Positions 8,751 through 17,820 are shown, numbered from the stretch's first letter. The stretch: 64,000 bases of DNA from Arthrobacter sp. NtRootA1 (GCF_019976975.1 NZ_AP024630.1:4774001-4838000); one strand, 5' to 3'. The notes: a model not told the origin generated them from the letters alone. Numbers and translations are program-made.

Positions 8751-10208
8751 ATGGTCAAAGGAACCACCGCGAACAGCAAAGCAGTCTTCGCGGCAGTGGA
8801 TATTGGCGCCTCTTCCGGTCGCGTCATGCTGGGCCGCGTCTCGCCCACTTCGGGTGTGGCCCTCGAGACCATCCACCGCTTCCCCAACGGAGTTGTAGAG
8901 CTCGACGGCGGCCTCCGCTGGGACTTCGACGCCCTCTTCGCGGAGGTACTCAATGGCTTGTCCGCCGCCGCTGCCGTCGCGAGTGGGAATGGTGAGCGCA
9001 TCCTCAGCATTGGCATCGACACTTGGGCAGTGGACTATGGCCTGGTGAACGACGCCGGTGAACTCACCACGCAACCGTACAGCTATAGGGACGAGCGCAG
9101 CCGGGCGACGGTGGAACGCGTGCACTCTGCGATCTCCCCGGAGAAGTTATATGCCACAACGGGTTTGCAATACCTGCAGTTCAACACGCTGTACCAGCTG
9201 GCAGCGGAACCAAAGCTGGATGGTTTGCAGGCTCTCCTCATCCCGGACCTGATCGCCTTCCTGCTCACGGGAGAACGCCGGACGGAGGCTACAAACGCCT
9301 CCACCACAGGGCTCTTCAATGCTGAGACGGGAGAGTGGGCCACCGAGTTCCTCGACGCACTGGGCCTGCCGGGAGACATCTTCCCTCCGCTCATCCAACC
9401 CGGCGAAACCGTGGGCACGCTGCTGCCCTCGGTGCTTGAGCAAACAGGGCTGCCCTCGGACACGGTAGTGGTGGCAGTGGGTTCGCATGACACCGCTTCG
9501 GCTGTCGCGGCTGTCCCCGCTGAAGTGCCGGATTTCGCCTACATTTCCTCGGGAACGTGGTCCCTGGTGGGGGTGGAGCTGGACGCTCCCGTGCTCAGCG
9601 AAGCAAGCCGTAAGGCCAACTTCACCAACGAACGCGGCGTGGACAGCACCATCCGGTACCTGCGGAATGTCGGCGGGCTCTGGCTGCTCAGCGAGTGCCA
9701 ACGTGCTTGGGCGGCGCAAGGGTTCAGCCAATCGCTGACCTCGCTGCTGAACGCGGCCGCCGCTCTTTCCGCCGACGGTCCACGAATCAACGCCGACGAC
9801 CCGGCCTTCACAGCTCCGGACAACATGCCGGACCGCATTCGCGCAGCCGTGCGGAACACAGGTTCCGTGCTTGCGGACCGGCCTGCCGCCGTCGTGCGTT
9901 GCATCATGGACAGCCTCGCCGCCGGTTACGCCCGCACATTGGCCGACGCCGAGCGGCTCACCGGCCGCAGCACCAGCGTGGTGCACATTGTGGGCGGCGG
10001 TTCGCAGAACCGGCTCCTATGCCAACTGACAGCGGACGCCACTGGGAAGCCCGTGATCGCCGGGCCCATTGAGGCGACGGCGCAGGGCAACGTCCTGGTT
10101 CAGGCCCGCGCGGCAGGAGTGGTGACCGGTGGGCTCAAGGAACTGCGTGCCCAGGTGGCGGCGGGAACAGAGCTGGAGCGTTACGAACCGGCAGGGGCGC
10201 TGGTGTAA
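8751..10208 (+). CDS. rhaB: Rhamnulokinase
   Basis: A 485-residue FGGY-family kinase that phosphorylates L-rhamnulose at O1. The N-terminal ATPase motif FAAVDIGASSGRVMLG and the C-terminal IVGGGSQNRLLCQLTADATG are clear, along with ISIGIDTWAVDYGL. The start is 9 bp after the aldolase fusion stop with AGGG upstream. It ends the rhamnose operon and is convergent, with a 7-bp gap, to the secreted FG-GAP protein gene. No rhamnose transporter is present in the window. Confidence 0.94.
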   Translation: MVKGTTANSKAVFAAVDIGASSGRVMLGRVSPTSGVALETIHRFPNGVVELDGGLRWDFDALFAEVLNGLSAAAAVASGNGERILSIGIDTWAVDYGLVNDAGELTTQPYSYRDERSRATVERVHSAISPEKLYATTGLQYLQFNTLYQLAAEPKLDGLQALLIPDLIAFLLTGERRTEATNASTTGLFNAETGEWATEFLDALGLPGDIFPPLIQPGETVGTLLPSVLEQTGLPSDTVVVAVGSHDTASAVAAVPAEVPDFAYISSGTWSLVGVELDAPVLSEASRKANFTNERGVDSTIRYLRNVGGLWLLSECQRAWAAQGFSQSLTSLLNAAAALSADGPRINADDPAFTAPDNMPDRIRAAVRNTGSVLADRPAAVVRCIMDSLAAGYARTLADAERLTGRSTSVVHIVGGGSQNRLLCQLTADATGKPVIAGPIEATAQGNVLVQARAAGVVTGGLKELRAQVAAGTELERYEPAGALV

Positions 10209-10215
10209 CGAATGG

Positions 10216-12177
10216 TCAGGCGATGACCGTCATGACGTTCCAGCCAACCCCCACCAGCACTCGGGGCAGGTATCCGCCCGATGGCCTCCCGGGATACAGC
10301 CAGAGATTTCCGGTGCCGTCGCGGGCCAGGAGGTCTGGCTGGTCGTCGCTGTCGAAGTCCCCTGGGGTCACCATTGCGGTCATCCCGTTCCACTCGATCC
10401 CCACCAGCATCCTGCTGCGCCATTCCCCGGCTGTGGTCCGTTGGTAAAGCCAAAGGGTGCCTGCGCGATCCCGGGCGAGGATGTCATTGCCGGCTTCATT
10501 AGTATTGCCCGGACCGAGGATCGCCGTCATCTCGTTCCACCCCGTGCCGATCCTGGTACGGGGCAGCCAGCCGCCGGTGCCGTCGCCGGGATAAAGCCAC
10601 AAATCACCGGCACCGTCACGGGCGACTATGTCCGTCTTGCCATCGAAGTTGAAATCTCCGGGGGTGACGACGGCGGTCATCGAGTTCCAGCCCGTACCCA
10701 CCTTGGACCGGGGCAGCCAGTCCGAGGCCCCGTTTCCGGGGTACAGCCAGAGGTCGCCGACACCGTCGCGCGCCAGGATGTCCGGAAAGTGGTCGCCGTT
10801 GAAGTCCCCCGGGGTGGCGATGAGGTTCATGACGTTCCAGCCGGAGCCCACCTGCTTGCGTGGGAGCCAGCCTGTGTTGGCGTTGCCAGGGTAGAGCCAC
10901 AACGCACCGTTCCCGTCCCTGGCCAGGACGTCGGTGGCGCCGTCCGAGTTGTAGTCCTTGCGGATATGTTCAATGACCGGGGCGCGGAGAACCAAGATCC
11001 TGTTTCCGTCGATGAACGTCCCGTAGCCTTTGCTTCCGCCCGGCTCGAGGATGAAATTCTCGGGATTCTCACCCATGAACTCCGTTCCCAGGAATTTCTG
11101 CGAAGGCAAGGCCCTGACCACGGCAAAGGTTCCCACTATGTAGAGCCGGGTGCCATCCACACTGACCCGCACTACGGGCTTGTCCCGCCCTACGTACCCG
11201 TTCTCGAGTGCCGTGGAGGTGTTGTTAACGAGGTCCAACGTGACCACGAAATAGGCGCCAGCTTCGAAGCGACCGTTGACGTATCTGCCGGGTTCCTGAT
11301 CCACCGCGTAGCCGGTTTTGCCGTCGGGAGTCAGTGCGGGCAGGGACGGCTCACTCGTCGTTCTAATGGTCCCGACCAACGCGTCGGTAGCAACGGACAT
11401 CACGGAAAGACCGCTTTCCTGGGTACTGCTGAAGGTGAAGTAGACCCGGGATCCGTCCGCCGACAAGGCTCCGCCGTAAACCCCCACGGGGACCGGGACA
11501 GTTTTGCTGACCGTGTTCGTTGCAGCGTTGATGACGGTGACGGTGTCATCAAACAAGTTCGGGACATAGACTTTCGCGCCATCGGCTACGATGACTGGCC
11601 TGCCGGGGCCCGACCCCACCGGCAACACCGTTTTGATTTTCCTGGCAGCGACGTCAATGACAACCACGGAGCCGGCCGATAGGGATTCGTCCGACACGTA
11701 CACGGTGGCGCCGTCCGGCGAAACAGCCAATTTCCCGGCTTTTTCCATGGGTACCGCACCAGTGACCCGCATCGAAGCCACGTCAATGATCGTCACGTTC
11801 GGAATACCAATGCCGGCAGCTACGAAAGCGGTCGTTTCGTCCCGTGAGAGGACCATGTCACCTGCGCCGGGAACGTCCACACTCGCAACGACGGTGTCGC
11901 TGGCAACGTCGATCGCGTGGAACTTATCGCGGCCCGCCACGAAGGCACGCGACCCGTCGCCGTTGAACGCAATGGATCGGGCAGGTACGGCAATGCTGGA
12001 CGGCGGCTCGAGGGTCGCCGTCGGAACGGCGCTGCCTGGGGCCAGGGCTTGTGGGAAGGCCACGGGCTCCGCGTTGGCTGCGGGTATGAATCCTGTCACC
12101 ATCACAAATGCCATGACCACGGCGGCTACGCCCACACGGATGTTCGGCGCGCGGAAAAGCCCTTTACTTGAACCCAT
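10216..12177 (-). CDS. Secreted YVTN beta-propeller / FG-GAP repeat protein
   Basis: 653 residues from the ATG at 12177, which has a GGGGGG ribosome site. An N-terminal signal peptide (hydrophobic VGVAAVVMAFVMVTGF, predicted cleavage after AANA) is followed by YVTN-type beta-propeller blades (about residues 60-420, e.g. AFVAGRDKFHAIDVASDTVV and VYVPNLFDDTVTVINAATN). Five C-terminal repeats of about 46 residues of the form PGDFxxDxxxDxLARDGxGxLWLYPG follow, the FG-GAP/VCBS type with calcium-binding-like Asp loops. No LPXTG or membrane anchor is visible. It probably acts outside the cell in binding, but no substrate can be named. The frameshifted gene at 26311 has the same repeat module. Confidence 0.8.
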   Translation of the reverse strand: MGSSKGLFRAPNIRVGVAAVVMAFVMVTGFIPAANAEPVAFPQALAPGSAVPTATLEPPSSIAVPARSIAFNGDGSRAFVAGRDKFHAIDVASDTVVASVDVPGAGDMVLSRDETTAFVAAGIGIPNVTIIDVASMRVTGAVPMEKAGKLAVSPDGATVYVSDESLSAGSVVVIDVAARKIKTVLPVGSGPGRPVIVADGAKVYVPNLFDDTVTVINAATNTVSKTVPVPVGVYGGALSADGSRVYFTFSSTQESGLSVMSVATDALVGTIRTTSEPSLPALTPDGKTGYAVDQEPGRYVNGRFEAGAYFVVTLDLVNNTSTALENGYVGRDKPVVRVSVDGTRLYIVGTFAVVRALPSQKFLGTEFMGENPENFILEPGGSKGYGTFIDGNRILVLRAPVIEHIRKDYNSDGATDVLARDGNGALWLYPGNANTGWLPRKQVGSGWNVMNLIATPGDFNGDHFPDILARDGVGDLWLYPGNGASDWLPRSKVGTGWNSMTAVVTPGDFNFDGKTDIVARDGAGDLWLYPGDGTGGWLPRTRIGTGWNEMTAILGPGNTNEAGNDILARDRAGTLWLYQRTTAGEWRSRMLVGIEWNGMTAMVTPGDFDSDDQPDLLARDGTGNLWLYPGRPSGGYLPRVLVGVGWNVMTVIA

Positions 12178-12317
12178 GAATCCCCCCGGCTTCCTGCGTC
12201 GCGGATCTGAGCATCCGACCCCGATCGTCAAACAGTATCGATGGGCGGCGGCAAAAACCAGAGGCGTCTGGTACGTCACAGCGCCGGATGAGGGTGCCGC
12301 GCTAAACTGATCGCATT

Positions 12318-12749
12318 ATGATCCGCACAATGTTCAAGTCCAAGATCCACCGCGCAACGGTGACCCATGCCGATCTTCACTACGTCGGCTCGGTCACTGT
12401 CGACCTTGACCTGCTGGACGCGGCTGACATCCTTCCGGGCGAACTCGTCTCCATCGTGGACGTCACCAATGGTGCCCGGCTGGAAACCTACACCATCGCC
12501 GGCGAGCGCGGTTCCGGCGTCATCGGGATCAACGGCGCGGCTGCCCACCAGGTTCATGTAGGGGATGTCGTCATCCTCATCACCTATGCGGAGATGACCA
12601 CTGAAGAGGCCCGGGCCTACGAACCCAAGGTTGTGCACGTTGGTAAGGACAACCAGATCCTTCAGCTCGGCAACGACCCCGCCGAAGGCCACACCCCCGG
12701 GCTTATGCGCCCGCCGCACGCGCTGAGCAACGCAGCGCACCTCAGTTAA
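12318..12749 (+). CDS. panD: Aspartate 1-decarboxylase proenzyme
   Basis: A 143-residue pyruvoyl-dependent enzyme that makes beta-alanine from aspartate for pantothenate and CoA synthesis. The self-cleavage site is Gly24-Ser25 within [10 protein letters not shown]; Ser25 becomes the pyruvoyl group. Other conserved parts are [28 protein letters not shown] and [13 protein letters not shown]. It stands alone, without panB or panC nearby, and family B hairpin 1 follows its stop by 18 bp. Confidence 0.95.
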   Translation: MIRTMFKSKIHRATVTHADLHYVGSVTVDLDLLDAADILPGELVSIVDVTNGARLETYTIAGERGSGVIGINGAAAHQVHVGDVVILITYAEMTTEEARAYEPKVVHVGKDNQILQLGNDPAEGHTPGLMRPPHALSNAAHLS

Positions 12750-12767
12750 CCCGGCCAAAAGCCAAAC

Positions 12768-12810
12768 CTCGACGTCGGCACTCACCAGAGTGCCGACGTC
12801 GAGCGCGTTT
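12768..12810. repeat. Perfect hairpin repeat, family B, copy 1
   Basis: CTCGACGTCGGCACTC (12768-12783) and GAGTGCCGACGTCGAG (12788-12803) form a perfect 16-bp stem with loop ACCA, followed by CGCGTTT. It lies between convergent panD and the amine oxidase gene and could terminate both. A second copy, identical except in the loop, is at 17658. Confidence 0.88.
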
Positions 12811-12819
12811 CGGGTTGTT

Positions 12820-14148
12820 TTAGACAACGACAGGAGCTTGGAAGGGTGACCTCGCGTCGTTGCCAAGGGCGGATGCTGCTTCGCGGGCTGCGTCAAAGCC
12901 GCTCTCGATGGCACCGTCGATGAACCCTCCCCAGCCGTTGGCGAAGTCAGATCCCGCGAGGCGGATTCTTCCCTCCGGCCGCTGGAGTTCCGCCAGGGAC
13001 CGGGTCAGGTACCCCGTGTAGTGCATGGGCCAGGTGGAGCGGGCATATTCGTCGGCCACCCAGTCGTGTCCGGCCACATCGAGCACTTTCAACCCCGGGA
13101 CAATGGCGTCAAGGTGACGTTGTGCTGCGGCGGCGTCGGTGAGGTCCACGGCCCCGGCGTCGGGCCCGAAGCAGACCAGGGTGGTGGTGTCATGGTCGAT
13201 GTACTCGGCTTGGACGAAGTTCAGGGCGGCTGTCTCAGGACCGAACGCGACGAACCTCTCCTGCCGGCCTTGCACCCTGATCCACAGTTTTGCGCCCAAG
13301 CCCGCCTGTCCCCTTGCTGCCGCCTCCTTCTTCCCGCGCGACAGCGGGGGTTGGATATCAATGTGGTTGAGCACGCTGAGCGGTAGCGCGAGAATGAGCT
13401 GACGGGCCGTGTATTGCTTGCCCGCGACAGTAGTCACAAGGACTCCCTTGTCATCCTGTTTGATGGAACACACCACCTGATTCAGCCGCAGCTCGGCTGT
13501 TGAGTCCGCAAGGATCGCTTCGGCGAGGCGGCGGGTGCCGCCGTCGATCTTGAAGCTAGCGCACGCCTCGAACATCAGCTTCCAGTCCCCACTTGCCACG
13601 GCGCACCAGCGCAATGCCTGGGAGTACGCCGCTTGGTCCAGCTTGCCGTTGAAATTCAACGTCCAGAAAGACCTCAGCAGCTGGCGCTGGTCCTCGGGGA
13701 GATCCAATCGGTCGATTGCTTCCGAGAGTGTGAGCTCGTCGATATCCGCCACATCAGGGTTATCCAGAGGTGACCACGGAAGGGGAAAATAGCGCCGGGC
13801 CGCAGCAAGGAGCATTCGATTCGGACCATCCAGCAATTCCAGCAAGCTTTCTGCGGTGCCTTGATGCCTCTGTCCGTTTACGGTCCAGGAAGCCTGGGTG
13901 AATTCCGGCCCGGGCAGGGCCTTGATGCCATACCGGCCCATTGCCGCCCAGACAAAAGGCTGGGTCCAGTGCACCCAGGTGCCACCGAGTTCCAGGTCCC
14001 GGCCAAGGTGCTCCGCCAGGTGGGTCCGTCCGGCGATGCGGTCTTTCGCCTCCAGCAGTATGGTGCGGTGTCCGCTGCGGGACAGCTCCCTTGCTGCTGT
14101 GAGACCGGCGAAACCAGCCCCAATAACAATGACGTCGGAGGTTTCCAC
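12820..14148 (-). CDS. Flavin-containing monoamine oxidase family protein
   Basis: About 442 residues from a GTG at 14148, chosen because it directly precedes the Rossmann fold and follows the cupin stop by 13 bp; an upstream GTG at 14202 would overlap the cupin gene. The FAD-binding GAGFAGLTAARELSRSGH with the downstream LLEAKDRIAGRTH is at the N terminus. The C-terminal RLAGSDFANGWGGFIDGAIESG is the second FAD contact typical of amine oxidases. It should oxidatively deaminate an amine to an aldehyde, ammonia and hydrogen peroxide. It is the last gene of a permease-MoaF-cupin-oxidase operon. The substrate is unknown; biogenic amines or polyamines are candidates. Confidence 0.88.
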   Translation of the reverse strand: METSDVIVIGAGFAGLTAARELSRSGHRTILLEAKDRIAGRTHLAEHLGRDLELGGTWVHWTQPFVWAAMGRYGIKALPGPEFTQASWTVNGQRHQGTAESLLELLDGPNRMLLAAARRYFPLPWSPLDNPDVADIDELTLSEAIDRLDLPEDQRQLLRSFWTLNFNGKLDQAAYSQALRWCAVASGDWKLMFEACASFKIDGGTRRLAEAILADSTAELRLNQVVCSIKQDDKGVLVTTVAGKQYTARQLILALPLSVLNHIDIQPPLSRGKKEAAARGQAGLGAKLWIRVQGRQERFVAFGPETAALNFVQAEYIDHDTTTLVCFGPDAGAVDLTDAAAAQRHLDAIVPGLKVLDVAGHDWVADEYARSTWPMHYTGYLTRSLAELQRPEGRIRLAGSDFANGWGGFIDGAIESGFDAAREAASALGNDARSPFQAPVVV

Positions 14149-14161
14149 TGTGCCCCGTTCT

Positions 14162-14494
14162 TCAGCTGTAGACGAAGAATTCAACGGTCGGTTCCAAGAC
14201 ACTCCAGCGGGTCATTGCCCCCTTGGACAGCGAGGCCATGGACCCTTCCTTCAGCTCAAGGGTGGTCGCGCCCTTGACCTCGATGCGGAGATGACCGGAC
14301 ACGATGTAAATGGTTTCATCCTGGTCAATCGGAAGGTCGAACGGTTCCGGTGCTTCCTCAGGGGTGACTTTCCAGATGCCGCCGCTAAGCGCCTCATTGC
14401 CGTTGTCACCTGGACGCCGAAGCCATTGAACAGTACCGAGTGCAAACGGTTCAAAGGCGGCGTGGTCAAGGCGGGCATGGAAGACCTGGGACAT
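14162..14494 (-). CDS. Small cupin-domain protein
   Basis: A 110-residue single-domain cupin starting at ATG 14494, which has AGGAG 8 bp upstream. The fold is suggested by FDLPIDQDETIYIVSGHLRIEV followed by LKEGSMASLSKGAMTRWSV, as in DUF861-like cupins. The canonical metal-binding histidine cluster is not obvious, so it may bind a ligand rather than catalyse. It lies between the MoaF-like gene and the amine oxidase gene in one transcriptional direction, so a role in amine use or sensing is inferred. Confidence 0.75.
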   Translation of the reverse strand: MSQVFHARLDHAAFEPFALGTVQWLRRPGDNGNEALSGGIWKVTPEEAPEPFDLPIDQDETIYIVSGHLRIEVKGATTLELKEGSMASLSKGAMTRWSVLEPTVEFFVYS

Positions 14495-14560
14495 GGTGCT
14501 GCTCCTCTGTGGTGGTGGTTGTTGCGCGGAGGTGGACCTCCACAAGCTATGTGTGGGGTA

Positions 14561-15352
14561 TCAGTGTTTGTGGGTGTCCTGCGGGTAGCTCGTGGTGTTC
14601 AGGACCGTGAGCCTGGAGTTGAACGGCAAAGTAACTGGTTCAGCGGAGGGATTGTCCCAGCCGAACATCCGCCCGATGGAGCGCTGCTCGCGCAGATCGA
14701 TCAAGAGCACCGCTTCAACAGTCATCACCTGTTCGGTCCAGAAAAAGATGTAGAGATCCTCCGCCACTGCCCAAGTCATGCAGCGGTCCGTATCAGCGAG
14801 CCCTGCTTCCCCTCCCCGGACACAGTGCCACGTGAACGTTCCCTGATTCAGGTAGATGTGCTCGTACGATTCGATGTCGCTGTAGCGATAGAAGATGCGT
14901 TTTCCTACGAGGTCCGCCGATCGTTGGTGCACTGTGGGCTGGCCGCTGGTGTTGGAATGTGTGAAGTCGGTATGACCCCGGACTTTCCCGTCCGAGCGGA
15001 CAAATCCGGAGACGGCAGCGGTGATGGCTCCTGTGGATTGGTCAAAGATAACGGTGACATTTTCGGCGTCGGCGTCTTTGCCGCGAACGAAATCGATGAT
15101 GAAAATTCCCGGGCGGGCTTCAATCGCCTTATAGGCAGCGGTCCCGCTGGCCGTGCCCTCGGTCCAGGTGAGGGTTGACGGGGTGAGGAAGTTGTACTCG
15201 CTGGGGGTGCCGTCAGCTGCCTGGAAGGAAACAATTGTGGCGGCCAGTGCAGGTGAAGCAGGCAGGGTCTGAGCCCCGAAGCCGTCCAGCATGGTGGAGA
15301 CCGGGGGCCATTCTTCCTCGGGGACGTAGTCCTGCAGTTCAGTGGTGGTCAT
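14561..15352 (-). CDS. MoaF-like protein of an amine-catabolic operon
   Basis: A 263-residue protein resembling MoaF of the enterobacterial monoamine regulon, with an N-terminal and a C-terminal beta-rich lipocalin-like half (RIFYRYSDIESYEHIYLN, FTWHCVRGGE and AVAEDLYIFFWTE are family-like). Its biochemical role is not established. The ATG has AGGA 8 bp upstream. It sits between an APC permease and a cupin/amine oxidase pair, which fits the known association of MoaF with amine oxidation. Despite the name it is unrelated to molybdopterin synthesis; assignment is by recognition and context. Confidence 0.75.
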   Translation of the reverse strand: MTTTELQDYVPEEEWPPVSTMLDGFGAQTLPASPALAATIVSFQAADGTPSEYNFLTPSTLTWTEGTASGTAAYKAIEARPGIFIIDFVRGKDADAENVTVIFDQSTGAITAAVSGFVRSDGKVRGHTDFTHSNTSGQPTVHQRSADLVGKRIFYRYSDIESYEHIYLNQGTFTWHCVRGGEAGLADTDRCMTWAVAEDLYIFFWTEQVMTVEAVLLIDLREQRSIGRMFGWDNPSAEPVTLPFNSRLTVLNTTSYPQDTHKH

Positions 15353-15397
15353 GGGTTTGGTCCTTTTGTTGATGTAGAGAAGCTCAAGGCATTCAGC

Positions 15398-16849
15398 TCA
15401 GACGATTTCTGCGGCGTAGTTGATGGTGGGTTTTTGGGTTCCCCGGATCAGCCCCGCCATGAATATGAGCGGGATGCCCAGGAGGAGCCAGCGGGCCACC
15501 CCTCCTGCGCCTCCGAGTAGGACGTCATAGTTGTCCAAGGTGAGGTACCCCACCACAACAAACGCCACGAGGGACAGTGCGGGTGCGATCACTGTGACCC
15601 AGATGTTGTCCCGGATCCCTGATCTGGCGAAGTACAGCAGGACCGCAGCGGAGGTCAGCAGCAGGATTGAGATGAAACCTGCTGTTCCCAGCGCCACAAA
15701 CCAGGCGAAGACGGTGGCGATCGGGTCCGCACCGGCCAGCAGGAAGGCACTAATCACTGCCAGGACAACCAAGGAATTGACCAGGCCGGCAAAGGCGGGC
15801 GCCCCGGTCGCGGAAACGGAGGACAGCCTGGCCGGGAGTGCGCCGGACCTGCCGAGCGCAAAGAGGTACCGGGAGAACATGTTGGACAAGCCCAGGAGCA
15901 TCGCGATGAAGCTCGTGACCACTAAGACCTGCATGGCGAGGCTCAGCCAGGCACCTGCGCTGGATTCGGCGAGGTCGAAGATCATCCCGGACGGATTTGC
16001 CGTGGCGATGGCCTGGATCCCGTCAATACCCACCGCTCCGCTGATGGCCCATGTGGACAACATATAGAAGACGCCGATGAAGGCAATGACGAGGTAGGCG
16101 GCCCGCGGGATGGTTCGCCGCGGATTCCTGGCTTCTTCGGCGAAGACCACCGTGGCTTCGAAGCTGGTAAAGCAGGCAAAGGCGAACAGCAATGAGATCC
16201 CCAGGCCGGGCCCGAAGATGTTCTCACCCGTAAACCCGGCGAACGTAAAGATCCCCAACCCCTTTTGCGCAATCAAAGAGGCAACAAGCGCGGCCACCAC
16301 CAGCGTTTCGCCAAGGATGAGCACTCCCAGCACCTTCAAGCTGGCGTCCACGCCTTTCATGGTGAGCACAGTGGTGAGCGCCAGGACAGCGACGATCCAA
16401 AAGTAGACCGGCAGTCCCACACCCGTGAGGCTTTCCACGAGTTGCTGGGCAAACACACCGAACTGGGACCACAACCCGATCTGGAGGCTGAGATAGGTAA
16501 GGATTGCGATTCCCGCGCCACCCGTGGCCCACTTGTTGCCCAAGCCTTTCGCGATGTAGGCAACAAATCCGCCTGCGTTGGTGATGTGCTGGCTCATTCT
16601 CAGGTATCCCACCGAAAACAGCGCAACCAAAAGAGCTGCTATGACATACACAACCGGAGTTCCGGGCCCGCTCGCGGAGAAGATGACGGGACTGGCTCCC
16701 ACAACAGCGGCCATGGGGGCTGCGGCCGCAATGGCGAAGAAGGCTACGGCAACGACGCCTAGCTTGTTCGCCCTGAGCCGGACGGCGCCGGCCGAGGGAC
16801 CGGCATCTTTGAGACCAGCTGGGGCCGAGGTCTTACTGGATTCGTTCAT
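15398..16849 (-). CDS. APC-family amino acid / amine permease
   Basis: A 483-residue integral membrane protein with about 12 hydrophobic segments, from GVVAVAFFAIAAAAPMAAVVG to WLLLGIPLIFMAGLI. The N-terminal segment with its APMAAVVGASP and the FTSFEATVVFAEEARNPRRTIPRA stretch are typical of the APC superfamily. The start at 16849 follows GGAAAG. It is the first gene of the operon read toward the amine oxidase, so it probably imports the amine that the oxidase degrades. Its start lies about 125 bp from the palindromic TetR operator. Confidence 0.85.
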   Translation of the reverse strand: MNESSKTSAPAGLKDAGPSAGAVRLRANKLGVVAVAFFAIAAAAPMAAVVGASPVIFSASGPGTPVVYVIAALLVALFSVGYLRMSQHITNAGGFVAYIAKGLGNKWATGGAGIAILTYLSLQIGLWSQFGVFAQQLVESLTGVGLPVYFWIVAVLALTTVLTMKGVDASLKVLGVLILGETLVVAALVASLIAQKGLGIFTFAGFTGENIFGPGLGISLLFAFACFTSFEATVVFAEEARNPRRTIPRAAYLVIAFIGVFYMLSTWAISGAVGIDGIQAIATANPSGMIFDLAESSAGAWLSLAMQVLVVTSFIAMLLGLSNMFSRYLFALGRSGALPARLSSVSATGAPAFAGLVNSLVVLAVISAFLLAGADPIATVFAWFVALGTAGFISILLLTSAAVLLYFARSGIRDNIWVTVIAPALSLVAFVVVGYLTLDNYDVLLGGAGGVARWLLLGIPLIFMAGLIRGTQKPTINYAAEIV

Positions 16850-16975
16850 GAGGCTGTTCTTTCCAAAATGCACTGGCATCATCGCCACTGCGGAGGGATG
16901 GGGAGCCCTGCGGCCCGTGGACGAATGCCGGGGCGGTGGGGCTGAAGCTGCTCTTGGCGACGGGTGATCCGGGCC

Positions 16976-17011
16976 ACACTTCAAACTATACGTTTGTATA
17001 GTTTGAAGTGT
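16976..17011. promoter_or_regulatory. 36-bp palindromic operator between permease and TetR genes
   Basis: The arms ACACTTCAAACTATAC and GTATAGTTTGAAGTGT are perfectly complementary over 16 bp with a 4-bp centre (GTTT). It is AT-rich in a GC-rich region and lies between divergent promoters, 45 bp before the TetR start. This is the expected layout for a TetR-family operator controlling both directions. Confidence 0.85.
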
Positions 17012-17055
17012 CAACGGGTTCCGTTCCAGAATTTCTCCACGGCTAGACTCGCTAT

Positions 17056-17655
17056 ATGAGCCAGGAAGCGCGGAAGTTGCCCTACGGAGACGGTCGGGAC
17101 GCCCTTTTGGCTGCCGTGCTTGACGTCGTAGCGGAGAAAGGCCTGCGTGGGGCGACCTACAGGTCCGTCGCGACCCGCGCCGGCGTCAACCACGCGCTGA
17201 TCACGCACCACTTCGGCTCCATGGAAGGCCTCCTGGCCGCCACGATGGAATGGTCAGTCCAGCGGTCCATTGAGGAAACCGGGTTGTCGGGAATCGCGGA
17301 CTTCGACGGCAACTTCGCCGATACACTCATCGCTACAGTCTCTGCCGAACCTGAACTCCAGTTGTTCCAGTTCGAAATGATCCTCGAATCTAGGCGTAAC
17401 CCCCAGATCCGTGCGATGGTGGAGCGCCTCTACGCCAACTATGTCAACACCGTTGAAGAGGCCTTGACACGCCGCGGGCTGGATACGGGCAACGAAGCAT
17501 CCCTGGCCATCTTCGCCGCCCTTGACGGCCTCATGATTCAATTCCTCACCATTGGCGACCCCGCCCGGATCAAGTCCGCCGTCAATCAGGTGGAGCGACT
17601 GATCGCCGCTCTGGAATCCGTGAACGGAACGCCGGGAAAGCCGGGAAAAAACTAA
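17056..17655 (+). CDS. TetR-family regulator of the amine operon
   Basis: A 199-residue one-component repressor. The N-terminal helix-turn-helix is seen in ALLAAVLDVVAEKGLRGATY and AGVNHALITHHFGSMEGLL. The rest is an all-alpha ligand domain without recognisable specificity. It is divergent from the APC permease-MoaF-cupin-oxidase operon, with a 36-bp palindrome between them, so it most likely represses that operon and itself until an amine or its aldehyde binds. Family B hairpin 2 starts 3 bp after its stop. Confidence 0.9.
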   Translation: MSQEARKLPYGDGRDALLAAVLDVVAEKGLRGATYRSVATRAGVNHALITHHFGSMEGLLAATMEWSVQRSIEETGLSGIADFDGNFADTLIATVSAEPELQLFQFEMILESRRNPQIRAMVERLYANYVNTVEEALTRRGLDTGNEASLAIFAALDGLMIQFLTIGDPARIKSAVNQVERLIAALESVNGTPGKPGKN

Positions 17656-17657
17656 TG

Positions 17658-17700
17658 CTCGACGTCGGCACTCACCTGAGTGCCGACGTCGAGCGCGTTT
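17658..17700. repeat. Perfect hairpin repeat, family B, copy 2
   Basis: Same 16-bp stem as at 12768, here with loop ACCT, arms 17658-17673 and 17678-17693, followed by the same CGCGTTT. It begins 3 bp after the TetR stop and could be its terminator. The near identity of two unlinked copies is what makes this more than an ordinary terminator. Confidence 0.88.
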
Positions 17701-17820
17701 GTACAGCACGATTACTCAGCCGTCCGCATGACGGAACTTTTCCGAGAAAACGCTTACTCAGATCGTATTTATGCCTAAGCTGTTGTTCGTGACCCAACAC
17801 CTCCCCGCCCGCACGCCCTC

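Noticed and set aside
7710-9125. 471-codon antisense frame over the rhamnose genes
   Set aside because: High-GC mirror of well-supported genes; no family resemblance.
10129-11682. 517-codon plus-strand frame opposite the FG-GAP gene
   Set aside because: Repetitive because it mirrors the FG-GAP repeats; no signal or domain of its own.
13898-15178. 426-codon plus-strand frame opposite MoaF and the amine oxidase
   Set aside because: Spans three minus-strand genes and their gaps; composition typical of an antisense shadow.
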